Source: Yersinia similis
GTDB taxonomy: Bacteria > Pseudomonadota > Gammaproteobacteria > Enterobacterales > Enterobacteriaceae
NCBI RefSeq assembly: GCF_001053095.1
Contig: NZ_CGBP01000005.1
Location: 151,906 to 215,905 of the forward strand
Length of the DNA: 64,000 bases
Direction: 5' to 3'
Shown: positions 1 through 7,811 of the stretch, piece after piece
Layout of the letters: every line of letters starts with the position of its first letter
Numbering within the stretch: position 1 is the first letter of the stretch
Translations under genes and position numbers: made by a program
Notes under the pieces: generated by a model
Told to the model about the DNA's origin: nothing
The model's input: only the letters and a program-made list of their open reading frames with translations
Databases searched by the model: none

Positions 1-203
1 TTGGTGCTGGCGCTTACAGCGTAGAGAAAGCTGAATGCTTGATTCAAAAAGGGTTCATTGATGCGGTGGCCTTTGGTCGCAGTTATATTTCCAACCCAGA
101 CTTGGTGACGCGCCTGCAACAACACGCGCCACTGAATGAGCCTGACGGCGATACTTTCTATGGCGGCGGTGCGAAGGGCTATACCGATTACCCAACGTTG
201 TAA
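1..203 (+). CDS. nemA: N-ethylmaleimide reductase, C-terminal part (cut by window edge)
   Basis: Only the last 66 codons are inside the window, read in the frame that starts at base 3 and stops at 201-203. The visible tail includes [13 protein letters not shown] and ends in GYTDYPTL, which is the C-terminal signature of old yellow enzyme family flavoproteins (FMN-binding end of the TIM barrel). The family reduces N-ethylmaleimide, nitroesters and other electrophiles with NADPH. In E. coli nemA lies directly before gloA. Here the same order is kept, but two small genes sit between them, which supports the assignment. The start and the N-terminal domain cannot be judged. Confidence 0.85.
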   Translation, partial: GAGAYSVEKAECLIQKGFIDAVAFGRSYISNPDLVTRLQQHAPLNEPDGDTFYGGGAKGYTDYPTL

Positions 204-230
204 TTTGTCTGTAAATTAAATCTTTCAATA

Positions 231-272
231 ACAGTCAGTTAGACTAATAGCCTAACTGGCTGTTTTATTTTT
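231..272 (+). terminator. Rho-independent terminator after nemA
   Basis: A 12-bp stem (231-242 with 252-263, one mismatch) with a 9-nt loop is followed by TTTTATTTTT. It lies 28 bp after the nemA stop codon and separates nemA from the downstream small genes. Confidence 0.8.
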
Positions 273-374
273 GGCGATAAAGTGTCCGCAACACTTAGAA
301 GTTTTTTATTTAAGTGCTTGTATTTTCTGTCTGGTCACTTAATATTTAACCACTTTAATTTTATGGGTATTTAA

Positions 375-608
375 ATGTTTACATACAAGATGGTACAGAT
401 TCCGCCTAATATTTCTGTCAATGCCAAAGCTAACAAAAACGGTATTGCGGCCCAGTATCTTGAAGAAGTTGTGAACTCTTGGGCCTCTGAGGGTTGGGAA
501 TTCCAGCGTATTGATACCATTGGTATTGATGAGAAACCAGGCTGCTTTGGTGGAAACAAATCCACACTGACACATTACTACGTGATTACGTTCAGGAAAG
601 AAGTGTAA
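375..608 (+). CDS. Small DUF4177 protein
   Basis: This 77-residue protein looks like the DUF4177 family: an N-terminal strand (FTYKMVQIPP), a helix with YLEEVVNSWASEGWEF, the typical EGWE-hydrophobic turn, and a final strand HYYVITFRKE. No signal peptide or membrane segment is seen, so it is probably cytosolic. The biochemical role of the family is unknown to me. The stop codon is followed after one base by the GTG of a YidD-like gene, so the two are very likely co-transcribed and translationally coupled. An AT-rich stretch upstream may hold the promoter. The family call is fairly sure; no function is proposed. Confidence 0.75.
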   Translation: MFTYKMVQIPPNISVNAKANKNGIAAQYLEEVVNSWASEGWEFQRIDTIGIDEKPGCFGGNKSTLTHYYVITFRKEV

Positions 609-609
609 C

Positions 610-825
610 GTGCTCAAATGGCTAAGTATTAGATTCGTTCTCTTATATCGTGCCTATGCACCGATGCGCATCCGTGATCGATGTCGCCATACGCCATCGT
701 GTTCTAAATACACTTTAATTTCACTAAAACGTTTTGGGTTTGTTACTGGTTGGAAACTGGGCCTATCTAGAATATACAGATGCAGACCGCCAAATTGTGG
801 CGCTGATTACCCTCCCAAAAAGTAA
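610..825 (+). CDS. YidD-family membrane insertion efficiency factor (orphan copy)
   Basis: This 71-residue protein has the YidD hallmarks: an N-terminal amphipathic/hydrophobic stretch (WLSIRFVLLYRAY), then the CxxxPSCSxY motif (CRHTPSCSKY, about residues 25-34), GWKLGLSRIYRC, and a Cys followed by Pro and Asp near the C-terminus. YidD proteins sit at the inner membrane and help YidC-dependent protein insertion. The usual gene lies between rnpA and yidC; this one does not, so it is a second or displaced copy. The start is GTG, one base after the DUF4177 stop codon, which suggests coupling. Whether it acts in insertion or has a new role with DUF4177 is not known. Confidence 0.75.
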   Translation: MLKWLSIRFVLLYRAYAPMRIRDRCRHTPSCSKYTLISLKRFGFVTGWKLGLSRIYRCRPPNCGADYPPKK

Positions 826-1061
826 GACAGTATACTAATGCAGAGAATCAATGAGTGGCAAGAATGCAGGCTATTGCCGTCATCTACATCAGCAAAATGG
901 TCAGCAACAGAGTATCTGGCTTATTTTCAAACCCCAAAATGTAAAGTGGCCTATTCATTCTCTGTAACCCATTGAACTAATTTAATTACCAGGGCTATAC
1001 TTGAACCTGATTTTATTCACTCTTGCCAGACCGTCGGGCAAAATGTAAACAGAGGGAAATT

Positions 1062-1469
1062 ATGCGCTTACTCCATACCATGCTCCGCGTCGGTGACCTG
1101 CAACGTTCTATCGATTTCTACACCAAGGTATTAGGGATGCGTTTACTGCGAACCAGCGAAAATACTGAATATAAATACTCGTTGGCATTCGTAGGCTATA
1201 GCGATGAGAGTAAAGGTTCGGTGATTGAACTGACGTATAACTGGGGCGTTGACCAGTACGATATGGGCACCGCATTCGGTCATCTGGCTCTGGGTGTTGA
1301 TGACGTCGCCGCAACATGTGATCAAATTCGCCAGGCAGGCGGTAATGTCACCCGTGAAGCTGGCCCAGTAAAAGGCGGAAATACCATTATTGCTTTTGTT
1401 GAAGATCCGGATGGCTACAAAATAGAGTTAATTGAGAATAAGAGCGCGGGTGACGGCCTCGGAAACTGA
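1062..1469 (+). CDS. gloA: Lactoylglutathione lyase (glyoxalase I)
   Basis: The 135-residue product has the same length as E. coli GloA. It converts the hemithioacetal of methylglyoxal and glutathione to S-lactoylglutathione, the first step of cytosolic methylglyoxal detoxification. The four metal ligands known from the E. coli enzyme are present at the same positions: His5, Glu56, His74 and Glu122, within the two beta-alpha-beta-beta-beta modules of the vicinal oxygen chelate fold. The ATG at 1062 is chosen over an upstream TTG at 1023 because AGAGGGAAA lies just before it and because the length then matches the family. In E. coli it is transcribed with nemA; here a terminator and two small genes intervene. 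Confidence 0.97.
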   Translation: MRLLHTMLRVGDLQRSIDFYTKVLGMRLLRTSENTEYKYSLAFVGYSDESKGSVIELTYNWGVDQYDMGTAFGHLALGVDDVAATCDQIRQAGGNVTREAGPVKGGNTIIAFVEDPDGYKIELIENKSAGDGLGN

Positions 1470-1476
1470 TTAACTT

Positions 1477-1503
1477 AAAGGCGCCGTCGAGGTGCCTTTT
1501 ACT
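1477..1503 (+). terminator. Rho-independent terminator after gloA
   Basis: AAAGGCGCC and GGTGCCTTTT form a 9-bp stem (one G-U) around a GTCGA loop, ending in a T run, 8 bp after the gloA stop. Confidence 0.75.
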
Positions 1504-1579
1504 TATCACAATTAACCCCCTGCATCCCTCGCAAAAATTTGACATAATGCGCGCTGAATTCGATAAAGATAAGAAACTG

Positions 1580-2227
1580 ATGGCAGACAAAAGTGACCTT
1601 AACGCCCTGAGTGGCCGTTTTCGTGGGTATTACCCAGTAGTAATTGATGTAGAAACCGCAGGTTTTAATGCCCAGAGCGATGCATTACTCGAGATTGCCG
1701 CGGTAACCTTGCAGATGAATAAAGAGGGCTGGCTGTTACCTGATGAAACATTGCATTTTCATGTGGAACCTTTCGAAGGCGCCAACCTGCAGCCAGAGGC
1801 TCTGGCCTTTAATGGGATCGATCCAACAAATCCTCTGCGCGGTGCCGTCAGCGAACATGATGCCTTGCATGCCATTTTTAAATCCGTGCGTAAGGGAATC
1901 AAAGATAAAGGCTGCAACCGGGCCATTATCGTGGCACACAATGCCAATTTTGATCACAGCTTTGTTATGGCCGCCGCTGAACGTGCCAGCTTGAAGCGGA
2001 ACCCGTTCCATCCGTTTGCCACTTTCGACACCGCCGCTCTCAGTGGGTTGGTCTTGGGGCAAACCGTGCTGGCAAAAGCCTGCCTGACCGCAGGCATCCC
2101 GTTTGACAGCAGTCAGGCGCACTCTGCATTGTACGACACCATGCAAACGGCGAAGCTATTTTGTGAGTTGGTTAATCGCTGGAAAAAATTGGGTGGCTGG
2201 CCGTTGCCAGCGGCAGAATCTGAGTAA
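1580..2227 (+). CDS. rnt: Ribonuclease T
   Basis: The 215-residue product matches RNase T in length and sequence. It is a DEDDh 3'-5' exoribonuclease that trims the CCA end of tRNA and matures 5S and 23S rRNA 3' ends, acting as a homodimer in the cytosol. Exo I is DVETAG with Asp23 and Glu25; Exo II is in the [10 protein letters not shown] segment; Exo III carries the HSALYD motif with His181 and Asp186, the E. coli numbering. An in-frame ATG lies 33 bp upstream at 1547, but the 1580 start gives the family length. The gene ends at a strong hairpin shared with the convergent grxD. Confidence 0.97.
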   Translation: MADKSDLNALSGRFRGYYPVVIDVETAGFNAQSDALLEIAAVTLQMNKEGWLLPDETLHFHVEPFEGANLQPEALAFNGIDPTNPLRGAVSEHDALHAIFKSVRKGIKDKGCNRAIIVAHNANFDHSFVMAAAERASLKRNPFHPFATFDTAALSGLVLGQTVLAKACLTAGIPFDSSQAHSALYDTMQTAKLFCELVNRWKKLGGWPLPAAESE

Positions 2228-2243
2228 CACAGGTCTTGTAATT

Positions 2244-2275
2244 AAAAAAGGTGGCCTTTACGCCACCTTTTTATT
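2244..2275. terminator. Bidirectional terminator between rnt and grxD
   Basis: AAAAAGGTGGC and GCCACCTTTTT form a perfect stem around CTTTAC. A and T runs on both flanks allow use on either strand, which fits the convergent genes. Confidence 0.85.
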
Positions 2276-2350
2276 TATCACATCTTGGTTTGTCATATCG
2301 ATCAACCATTCATACAGACTTAGCTCATCGTATTGGCCGACTCACACAAA

Positions 2351-2701
2351 TTACTCTGCGGCAGGCTGATCTTCTTGTGAGCGATATTTATCAGCAGTTT
2401 CTTTCAATAACGTTTGTAACTCGCCACGTTGATACATTTCCATCAAAATATCGCAACCGCCAACCAGCTCACCGTCAACCCACAGTTGCGGAAACGTCGG
2501 CCAGTTTGCATATTTTGGCAACTCAGCACGGATATCTGGGTTTTGCAAAATATCAACATAGGCAAAGCGCTCACCACAAGCAGACAGCGCCTGTACAGCC
2601 TGAGCAGAGAAACCGCAGTTTGGCAGCTTAGGTGAACCCTTCATATAAAGCAGGATCGGGTTTTCTGTTATCTGGCGCTGAATTTTATCAATCGTCGTCA
2701 T
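2351..2701 (-). CDS. grxD: Monothiol glutaredoxin Grx4
   Basis: The 116-residue product has the monothiol active site CGFS at residues 29-32, preceded by the KGSP segment, and the glutathione-binding WPTFPQLWVDGELVGGCD stretch. Grx4 proteins bind a bridging [2Fe-2S] cluster with glutathione as a dimer or with BolA, and take part in Fe-S cluster delivery and iron signalling in the cytosol. The E. coli protein has 115 residues, so the gene is complete. It is convergent with rnt and divergent from mepH across about 440 bp. It fits the iron theme of the window (sodB, suf, yfe), though no Fur box was recognised upstream. Confidence 0.95.
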   Translation of the reverse strand: MTTIDKIQRQITENPILLYMKGSPKLPNCGFSAQAVQALSACGERFAYVDILQNPDIRAELPKYANWPTFPQLWVDGELVGGCDILMEMYQRGELQTLLKETADKYRSQEDQPAAE

Positions 2702-2995
2702 TCTTGCTTCCTCAAGCCATATTATGGCTACAACGTGTATTATCTTTTGCTCAAAGTAATCGCATTTTATTTATCGTATCCGGACTATTGTAGCGACTGT
2801 CACGGCAGGAATAAAACGCCATCTTTTGCATGGACTTTATTCGTCGAGATAATGGGTATCGCGTCAGCTACAAATATGTACCTTAATAATAACATTTTTG
2901 ATCCTATCCCCTCACTATTATCTTATCTATGAGGTAGCGTCCCTACTCGTCGATTAACCCGTTGACGGATGGTCGATTTAAGTTCACTCTCAGAA

Positions 2996-3030
2996 TAAAA
3001 AAACGACAATGGCAGCGCCATTAACGTTTT
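2996..3030 (-). terminator. Terminator-like hairpin on the minus strand upstream of mepH
   Basis: AATGGC-AGC-GCCATT (3008-3022) is flanked by AACG/CGTT, and read on the minus strand it is followed by seven Ts (2997-3003). No minus-strand gene lies directly upstream; mepH is on the plus strand. The rest of the grxD-mepH gap (2702-3139) shows no gene I can support. Confidence 0.45.
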
Positions 3031-3139
3031 CTCACAATATCGACTAAAATCCTACAGCTCTCTGCTTTGTTATATCGTGAGTTTCGGCAATACTGTCACT
3101 CTTCATATTCGTTTCAGGGCCAAGGTTGGTAGCGTTATT

Positions 3140-4048
3140 ATGCGTTTAATGCTTACGCTGTTTGTGCTGCTGTTTACCCAGCTATTTTTAAATTTGGCGC
3201 ATGCGTCACCGCAAACTCATTCGTCTGTTGAACAGAAAAAGGGACATGTTAGCCAAGCCAGTCCTGATGATCGTAAAAAGCGTAAAGCAGATAAGAGTAC
3301 AAAGAGAAGTAAAATCGCCACCACGAAAGACGCTACCAGCAAGAATGCACTGAAGAAGGCAAATGAGCCTCGTAAAGCAGGCAACAATAAGACAAGTACC
3401 AACAAAGTCGTTCGCAATAAAACAGCATCTAACAAAACAATATCTAATAAAACACCCCGCGATAAAACAAACAGTAGTCAGACAACTGAGAGTAAAACTG
3501 CGGCCAATAAGAAAGGGACATCGGTCAGAAGAACAGCCAAAACGCCGTATGGGCGGCATCGAAATAAATCTCAAGGCAAGGCTAGTACCGAGTTGGCAGC
3601 AAATAACAAACTTAATCTCAGCCCAGCACACAAAAAGCGTTACCAAAAAGCGAAACAAACTGCGATGAGCAAACTGATGAAACAAGTTGGTAAGCCCTAC
3701 CGCTGGGGTGGCAGCTCCCCTAATACCGGTTTCGATTGCAGCGGGCTTATTTATTACGCTTACAAAGATGTCGTCAAAATAAAAATGCCACGAACGGCTA
3801 ATGAAATGTATCACTTACGTGATGCCGCCCCCGTTAAGCGCACTGAATTGGAAAGTGGTGATTTAGTCTTCTTCAATATCGCCAATCGCGGTGTCGCAGA
3901 CCATGTTGGTGTCTATTTAGGTAACGGCAAATTTATTCAGTCTCCTCGTACCGGTGAGGAGATTCGTATCAGTATGTTGAATAATGATTACTGGCAAGAT
4001 CACTATGTCGGCGCACGCCGTGTCGTCACACCTAAAACTATTCGTTAG
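3140..4048 (+). CDS. mepH: NlpC/P60 murein endopeptidase, MepH-like
   Basis: The 302-residue product begins with a signal peptide ending near AHA-SP (residue 22). A long basic linker follows (about residues 30-160), very rich in Lys, Asn and Thr with repeated NKT triplets. The C-terminal NlpC/P60 domain (about 165-300) has the catalytic Cys200 in FDCSG and His255 in ADHVGVY. The family cleaves D-Ala-mDAP cross-links in periplasmic peptidoglycan. The position before sodB and after grxD matches E. coli mepH (ydhO). The ATG at 3140 gives a good signal peptide; a GTG at 3077 would add 21 residues before it. The ribosome binding site is weak for both. Confidence 0.88.
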   Translation: MRLMLTLFVLLFTQLFLNLAHASPQTHSSVEQKKGHVSQASPDDRKKRKADKSTKRSKIATTKDATSKNALKKANEPRKAGNNKTSTNKVVRNKTASNKTISNKTPRDKTNSSQTTESKTAANKKGTSVRRTAKTPYGRHRNKSQGKASTELAANNKLNLSPAHKKRYQKAKQTAMSKLMKQVGKPYRWGGSSPNTGFDCSGLIYYAYKDVVKIKMPRTANEMYHLRDAAPVKRTELESGDLVFFNIANRGVADHVGVYLGNGKFIQSPRTGEEIRISMLNNDYWQDHYVGARRVVTPKTIR

Positions 4049-4120
4049 TAACAACTCTTCATTAGTAAAAACTATTTGTTAGTAAAAATATTCGCGAGTA
4101 AAAGCATCTGTCAGTAAAAC
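4037..4120 (+). repeat. Imperfect ~17-bp tandem repeat at the mepH stop codon
   Basis: About five units of the form actattcgTTAGTAAAA follow one another, with TTAGTA/AAA or GAGTAAAA repeated every 16-17 bp. The first unit contains the mepH stop codon. The array runs up to the terminator at 4140. Confidence 0.65.
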
Positions 4121-4139
4121 CTTCTGGCCTTGACTGAGC

Positions 4140-4170
4140 ACCCGGTTTAACGACCGGGTCTCTCTTTTTG
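4140..4170 (+). terminator. Rho-independent terminator after mepH
   Basis: ACCCGGT and ACCGGGT form a perfect 7-bp stem around TTAACG, followed by CTCTCTTTTT. Confidence 0.8.
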
Positions 4171-4397
4171 CAAAAACGTATCAATGGCATCGATGCCGTG
4201 GATACTCCCCCTTTCGATTAACAACCCATTTAACCGTATGGTTATACCTGTTATCTCTGGCAGAAATTGTTAAGATGAGCACTCACAACAAAAACATAAA
4301 AATATCGTTTTTAACCGCTCTTCACCCCACTCCAGTTAACGATGGTGGATAGGATTTGAAGAGCGAACACCCTGAGCAACCCCGAAAGGAGAGAGCT

Positions 4398-4976
4398 ATG
4401 TCTTTTGAATTACCTGCGTTACCTTACGCGCAAAATGCGCTGGAACCCCACATCTCTGCCGAAACGCTGGAATACCATTATGGTAAACACCACAACACCT
4501 ATGTGGTCAATCTCAATAATCTGATTAAAGATACTGAGTTTGCAGGAAAATCACTGGAAGAGATCGTGAAAACCGCCAACGGTGGCGTGTTTAATAATGC
4601 GGCCCAAGTTTGGAACCATACCTTTTACTGGCATTGCCTGTCTCCAAATGGAGGCGGTGAACCTACCGGAAAAATCGCCGATGCCATTAATAAATCTTTT
4701 GGCTCATTCGCTGAATTTAAAGCGCAATTTACTGATGCTGCCGTGAAAAATTTCGGCGCAGGTTGGACGTGGCTAGTCAAAAAAGCGGATGGCACATTGG
4801 CGATTGTCAGTACCTCTAATGCCGGAACACCGCTGACAACGACAGATAAACCCCTGTTGACCGTAGATGTGTGGGAACATGCTTACTATATTGATTACCG
4901 TAATGCGCGGCCAAAATATCTGGATAATTTCTGGGTATTAGTTAACTGGTCTTTCGCTGAGAAAAATTTAGACTGA
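4398..4976 (+). CDS. sodB: Iron superoxide dismutase
   Basis: The 192-residue product is a cytosolic Fe-SOD that converts superoxide to peroxide and oxygen. The metal ligands are visible at His27 (EYHYGKHH), His74 (WNHTFYWH), Asp157 and His161 (DVWEHAYY). The ATG at 4398 is preceded by the strong AAAGGAGAGAG; an in-frame upstream start at 4356 would add residues not found in the family. In enteric bacteria sodB mRNA is repressed at its start region by the RyhB small RNA when iron is low; pairing here is inferred from the family and was not computed. The gene is monocistronic, with a terminator on each side. Confidence 0.97.
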   Translation: MSFELPALPYAQNALEPHISAETLEYHYGKHHNTYVVNLNNLIKDTEFAGKSLEEIVKTANGGVFNNAAQVWNHTFYWHCLSPNGGGEPTGKIADAINKSFGSFAEFKAQFTDAAVKNFGAGWTWLVKKADGTLAIVSTSNAGTPLTTTDKPLLTVDVWEHAYYIDYRNARPKYLDNFWVLVNWSFAEKNLD

Positions 4977-5027
4977 GAGCGTGAAGAGTAAGCGGTAGCC
5001 GTATACAAGCGACATCGATAAGACAAT

Positions 5028-5054
5028 TAAGGGCGGTTTAACCGCCCTTATTAT
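5028..5054. terminator. Terminator after sodB
   Basis: AAGGGCGGTT and AACCGCCCTT form a near-perfect inverted repeat with a TA loop and an ATTATT tail. It can also serve the convergent small gene ynhF. Confidence 0.8.
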
Positions 5055-5078
5055 TACCATTCACCGGCAACAGTTGAC

Positions 5079-5168
5079 TTAATTCATCACCGCCACGAAG
5101 CTAAATATAATGATCATCGCCAGCGCACCAACGGTCGTAATCAACGACATTTTCAAATTGGTATCCAT
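5079..5168 (-). CDS. ynhF: YnhF-like small membrane protein
   Basis: A 29-codon ORF reads MDTNLKMSLITTVGALAM followed by a hydrophobic IIIFSFVAV segment and ends MN. E. coli YnhF is also 29 residues, starts MSTDLKFSLVTTI, and lies next to purR, so length, N-terminal pattern and position agree. The protein should be a single-pass inner membrane protein with a short polar N-terminus. The ribosome binding site TAAGGAGCTTTT directly before the ATG is among the best in the region, which supports real translation. The function of the family is not known. It lies between the convergent sodB terminator and the purR promoter region. Confidence 0.82.
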   Translation of the reverse strand: MDTNLKMSLITTVGALAMIIIFSFVAVMN

Positions 5169-5439
5169 AAAAGCTCCTTAGCCGGTTAATTTTTAGTAAG
5201 AAAAAGGCACATAGTTAGTGTGTGGAATGATTTTCCCACAGATAAGAAAAAAAATCTTGTGCTCATTACGCACTTTATAACTTTGATTACCCCTTTCACT
5301 TTTCCTCCAGATCAGCCAAAATTCGCAGTTCATAACTGCGTACCGACTAATAACATCCAATAAATACTCTAGGACAACCCGCTGACACGACTATCCAGCC
5401 GACTATCTTGTTGCTGTCTGAGTGATTTGCGGGTAACGC

Positions 5440-5455
5440 AGGCAAACGATCAACA
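5440..5455 (+). promoter_or_regulatory. Possible PurR operator (PUR box) upstream of purR
   Basis: AGGCAAACGAT matches the left half of the PUR box (ACGCAAACGTTTNCGT) well, but the right half is poor. E. coli purR is autoregulated by such operators. The site is 47-62 bp before the ATG. Low confidence. Confidence 0.3.
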
Positions 5456-5501
5456 TGATACTGACCTGTTTCAACCGGCCAGTTTAGGAGTCATTCTTTT
5501 T

Positions 5502-6527
5502 ATGGCAACGATTAAAGATGTGGCCAAACACGCGGGTGTGTCCACGACCACCGTTTCGCACGTTATCAACAAGACTCGTTTCGTCGCCGAAAATACTAAG
5601 GCTGCCGTGTGGGCCGCCATTAAAGAACTGCATTATTCACCCAGTGCTGTCGCCCGCAGTTTGAAAGTGAATCACACCAAGTCGATTGGTTTGCTGGCAA
5701 CGTCCAGCGAAGCGCCCTATTTTGCTGAGGTGATCGAAGCGGTAGAAAATAGCTGCTATAGCAAAGGTTACACGCTGATTTTATGTAATTCTCATAATAA
5801 TCTGGATAAACAGAAAGCCTACCTGGCGATGTTGGCACAAAAGCGTGTCGATGGTTTATTGGTGATGTGCTCAGAATATCCAGATCAACTGCTGGGGATG
5901 CTAGAGGATTATCGCAATATTCCTATGGTCGTGATGGACTGGGGGACTGCCCGTGGCGATTTTACTGACTCTATCATTGATAACGCATTTGAAGGTGGCT
6001 ATTTAGCGGGCCGTTATCTGATTGAACGCGGGCATCGTGATATTGGTGCGATACCTGGCCAATTGGTGCGCAATACCGGTGGTGGCCGTCATCAAGGCTT
6101 CCTTAAAGCCTTAGAAGAAGCCAATATCCCCGTACGTGAAGAGTGGATTGTTCAGGGCGATTTTGAGCCAGAATCCGGTTATAAAGCCATGCATCAAATT
6201 CTGACACAAAAACATCGCCCAACGGCGGTGTTCTGTGGCGGTGATATCATGGCGATGGGCGCAATCTGTGCCGCCGACGAACTGGGCCTGCGGGTACCAC
6301 AAGATATTTCGGTGATCGGGTATGATAATGTGCGTAATGCGCGCTACTTCTCACCGGCACTGACCACTATCCATCAACCCAAAGAGAGATTAGGCGAAAC
6401 CGCCTTTGCCATGTTGCTGGACCGTATTGTCAGTAAGCGTGAAGATCCGCAGACCATAGAGGTGCATCCTAAACTGGTGGAGCGTCGTTCCGTTGCTGAT
6501 GGCCCCTTCCGTGATTATCGCCGCTGA
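5502..6527 (+). CDS. purR: Purine repressor PurR
   Basis: The 341-residue LacI-family regulator has the N-terminal helix-turn-helix ([20 protein letters not shown], residues 1-20), the hinge helix ([11 protein letters not shown]) and a periplasmic-binding-protein-like core that binds hypoxanthine or guanine as corepressor. It represses de novo purine and related nucleotide genes. TAGGAG lies 11 bp before the ATG at 5502; an upstream in-frame start at 5427 would add an unlikely extension. It lies upstream of, and convergent with, punR, so three neighbouring genes deal with purines (purR, punR, punC). Confidence 0.97.
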   Translation: MATIKDVAKHAGVSTTTVSHVINKTRFVAENTKAAVWAAIKELHYSPSAVARSLKVNHTKSIGLLATSSEAPYFAEVIEAVENSCYSKGYTLILCNSHNNLDKQKAYLAMLAQKRVDGLLVMCSEYPDQLLGMLEDYRNIPMVVMDWGTARGDFTDSIIDNAFEGGYLAGRYLIERGHRDIGAIPGQLVRNTGGGRHQGFLKALEEANIPVREEWIVQGDFEPESGYKAMHQILTQKHRPTAVFCGGDIMAMGAICAADELGLRVPQDISVIGYDNVRNARYFSPALTTIHQPKERLGETAFAMLLDRIVSKREDPQTIEVHPKLVERRSVADGPFRDYRR

Positions 6528-6571
6528 TTCTTGCTTTGGCTGATCGTATTCAGCACTACCAGCCCGATTCG

Positions 6572-6596
6572 AATAACCGCATTCCCTGCGGTTATT
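6572..6596. terminator. Hairpin between convergent purR and punR
   Basis: AATAACCGCA and TGCGGTTATT form a perfect 10-bp stem with a TTCCC loop. It overlaps the punR stop codon and lacks a clear T run on either strand, so it is a possible terminator only. Confidence 0.45.
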
Positions 6597-7506
6597 GGCT
6601 ATCATCCCTTAGCCACTCAGTATTTAGCGTGACACTGTCACCTAGATAATCGAGTAACCAAGCCAGTGCAGGAGAGTGATTATTCTGCTCCCATGTCAGA
6701 CAGCATGGGCTATCGGGCAACGGCTCTGCCAACGTAATCACCGCTAATTCCCCCTGTTTAATCAAGGGCGATGCCATATGGGCGGGCACCATGCCCATAC
6801 ACAGCCCCGCACACAGACAATCGATCCCTGTTGACCAATCCGGGGCGACCAATCGTTGCTGGTTATCCAGCGTCCATGTATCCCGCTTGGGTAAGTTGAG
6901 TGCCGTGTCCTCCAGACAAAGTGAGGGATAAGGCCGCAATTGTTCATCGCTTAACGGCCCTGATAGTAACGCTAATGGGTGATCGACACTCACAACGCAC
7001 AGCCAACTAAGAAATCCCATATCACGAAAGACAAAACGCCCACCCACCGGGATGGCACGGGTTGCACCTATGGCAATATCCGCACGGCCATCGCTCAGTG
7101 CATCCCAGACCCCATTAAAAACCTCATAGCGCACACGTAATTCAACATCAGGAAAATGACGGTAAAAATCCAACACTAAACGACGACTACGCTGAGGTTT
7201 GACGATTTTATCTACCACAATGTTTAACTGCCCGCGCCAGCCATTCGCAACTTGCTGGCACTGACGGCGTGTGTCATTCATTTTTTTGATAACATCGCGG
7301 GCTTCTTTAAGAAAAACGACACCAGCCTCCGTCAGTTCCACATCACGATGACGTCGTTCAAACAGGGGTACCGCAAGCCAATCTTCTAATTGCCGAACGG
7401 TATAACTCACCGCTGAAGGCACACGGTGCAATTCTTGTGCTGCTGCACTAAAGCTGCCAGTTCGTGCGACCGCATCGACCACATCCAGAGAGTATTCTGA
7501 CCACAT
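6592..7506 (-). CDS. punR: LysR-family regulator PunR (YdhB)
   Basis: The 304-residue product has a LysR-type winged helix at residues 1-60 (VARTGSFSAAAQELHRVPSAVSY as the recognition region) and a substrate-binding domain over roughly 90-295. Its divergent neighbour is an MFS transporter, which matches the E. coli ydhB-ydhC pair, now named punR-punC, where PunR activates the purine nucleoside exporter/importer gene punC. By analogy it should sense a purine nucleoside and act on the 305-bp gap at 7507-7811. Members of this family usually also repress themselves. The orthology is well supported by synteny; the ligand is inferred. Confidence 0.88.
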   Translation of the reverse strand: MWSEYSLDVVDAVARTGSFSAAAQELHRVPSAVSYTVRQLEDWLAVPLFERRHRDVELTEAGVVFLKEARDVIKKMNDTRRQCQQVANGWRGQLNIVVDKIVKPQRSRRLVLDFYRHFPDVELRVRYEVFNGVWDALSDGRADIAIGATRAIPVGGRFVFRDMGFLSWLCVVSVDHPLALLSGPLSDEQLRPYPSLCLEDTALNLPKRDTWTLDNQQRLVAPDWSTGIDCLCAGLCMGMVPAHMASPLIKQGELAVITLAEPLPDSPCCLTWEQNNHSPALAWLLDYLGDSVTLNTEWLRDDSQ

Positions 7507-7811
7507 TATTGCCTACCTTTTAGCCTGATCATCTTGCCATCAAATTTTTTAACAGCATCTTGCAAATATTACCGTTTCACAACAGAAGATCCCATTGGAT
7601 AGAATGCGCCCCGCAACGATTTCCCTACGATCATTTTTGATGACAATAATTTTTATAAAAACCATTTTTTATAGCTAAAACTTGTGATGATAGCCATTTT
7701 TGACAAAAACTTTTGTAACAATAACCAGTGACGACAATAACCGTATTCTGTAGCAATCTTTTCCTACACAAATAATTTACCTGCACAATTATGATAAAAG
7801 AGAAATAAAGA
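7507..7811. promoter_or_regulatory. Divergent punR-punC control region
   Basis: This gap is very AT-rich from about 7636. It contains degenerate direct repeats: AAAACTT.TG begins units at 7677 and 7706, and GA(T/C)GACAATAA occurs at 7639 and 7731. There is also the palindrome TTTTTATAAAAA near 7650-7661. Such repeated motifs suit LysR-type binding, but no exact T-N11-A operator was assigned. Confidence 0.4.

Noticed and set aside
838..975. 45-codon ORF between the YidD-like gene and gloA
   Set aside because: No ribosome binding site, no recognisable domain or signal, composition like non-coding sequence.
3206..3814. 202-codon ORF antisense to mepH
   Set aside because: It mirrors the Lys/Asn/Thr-rich linker of mepH, which leaves the other strand free of stops; hydrophobic runs come from complementing Lys and Asn codons.
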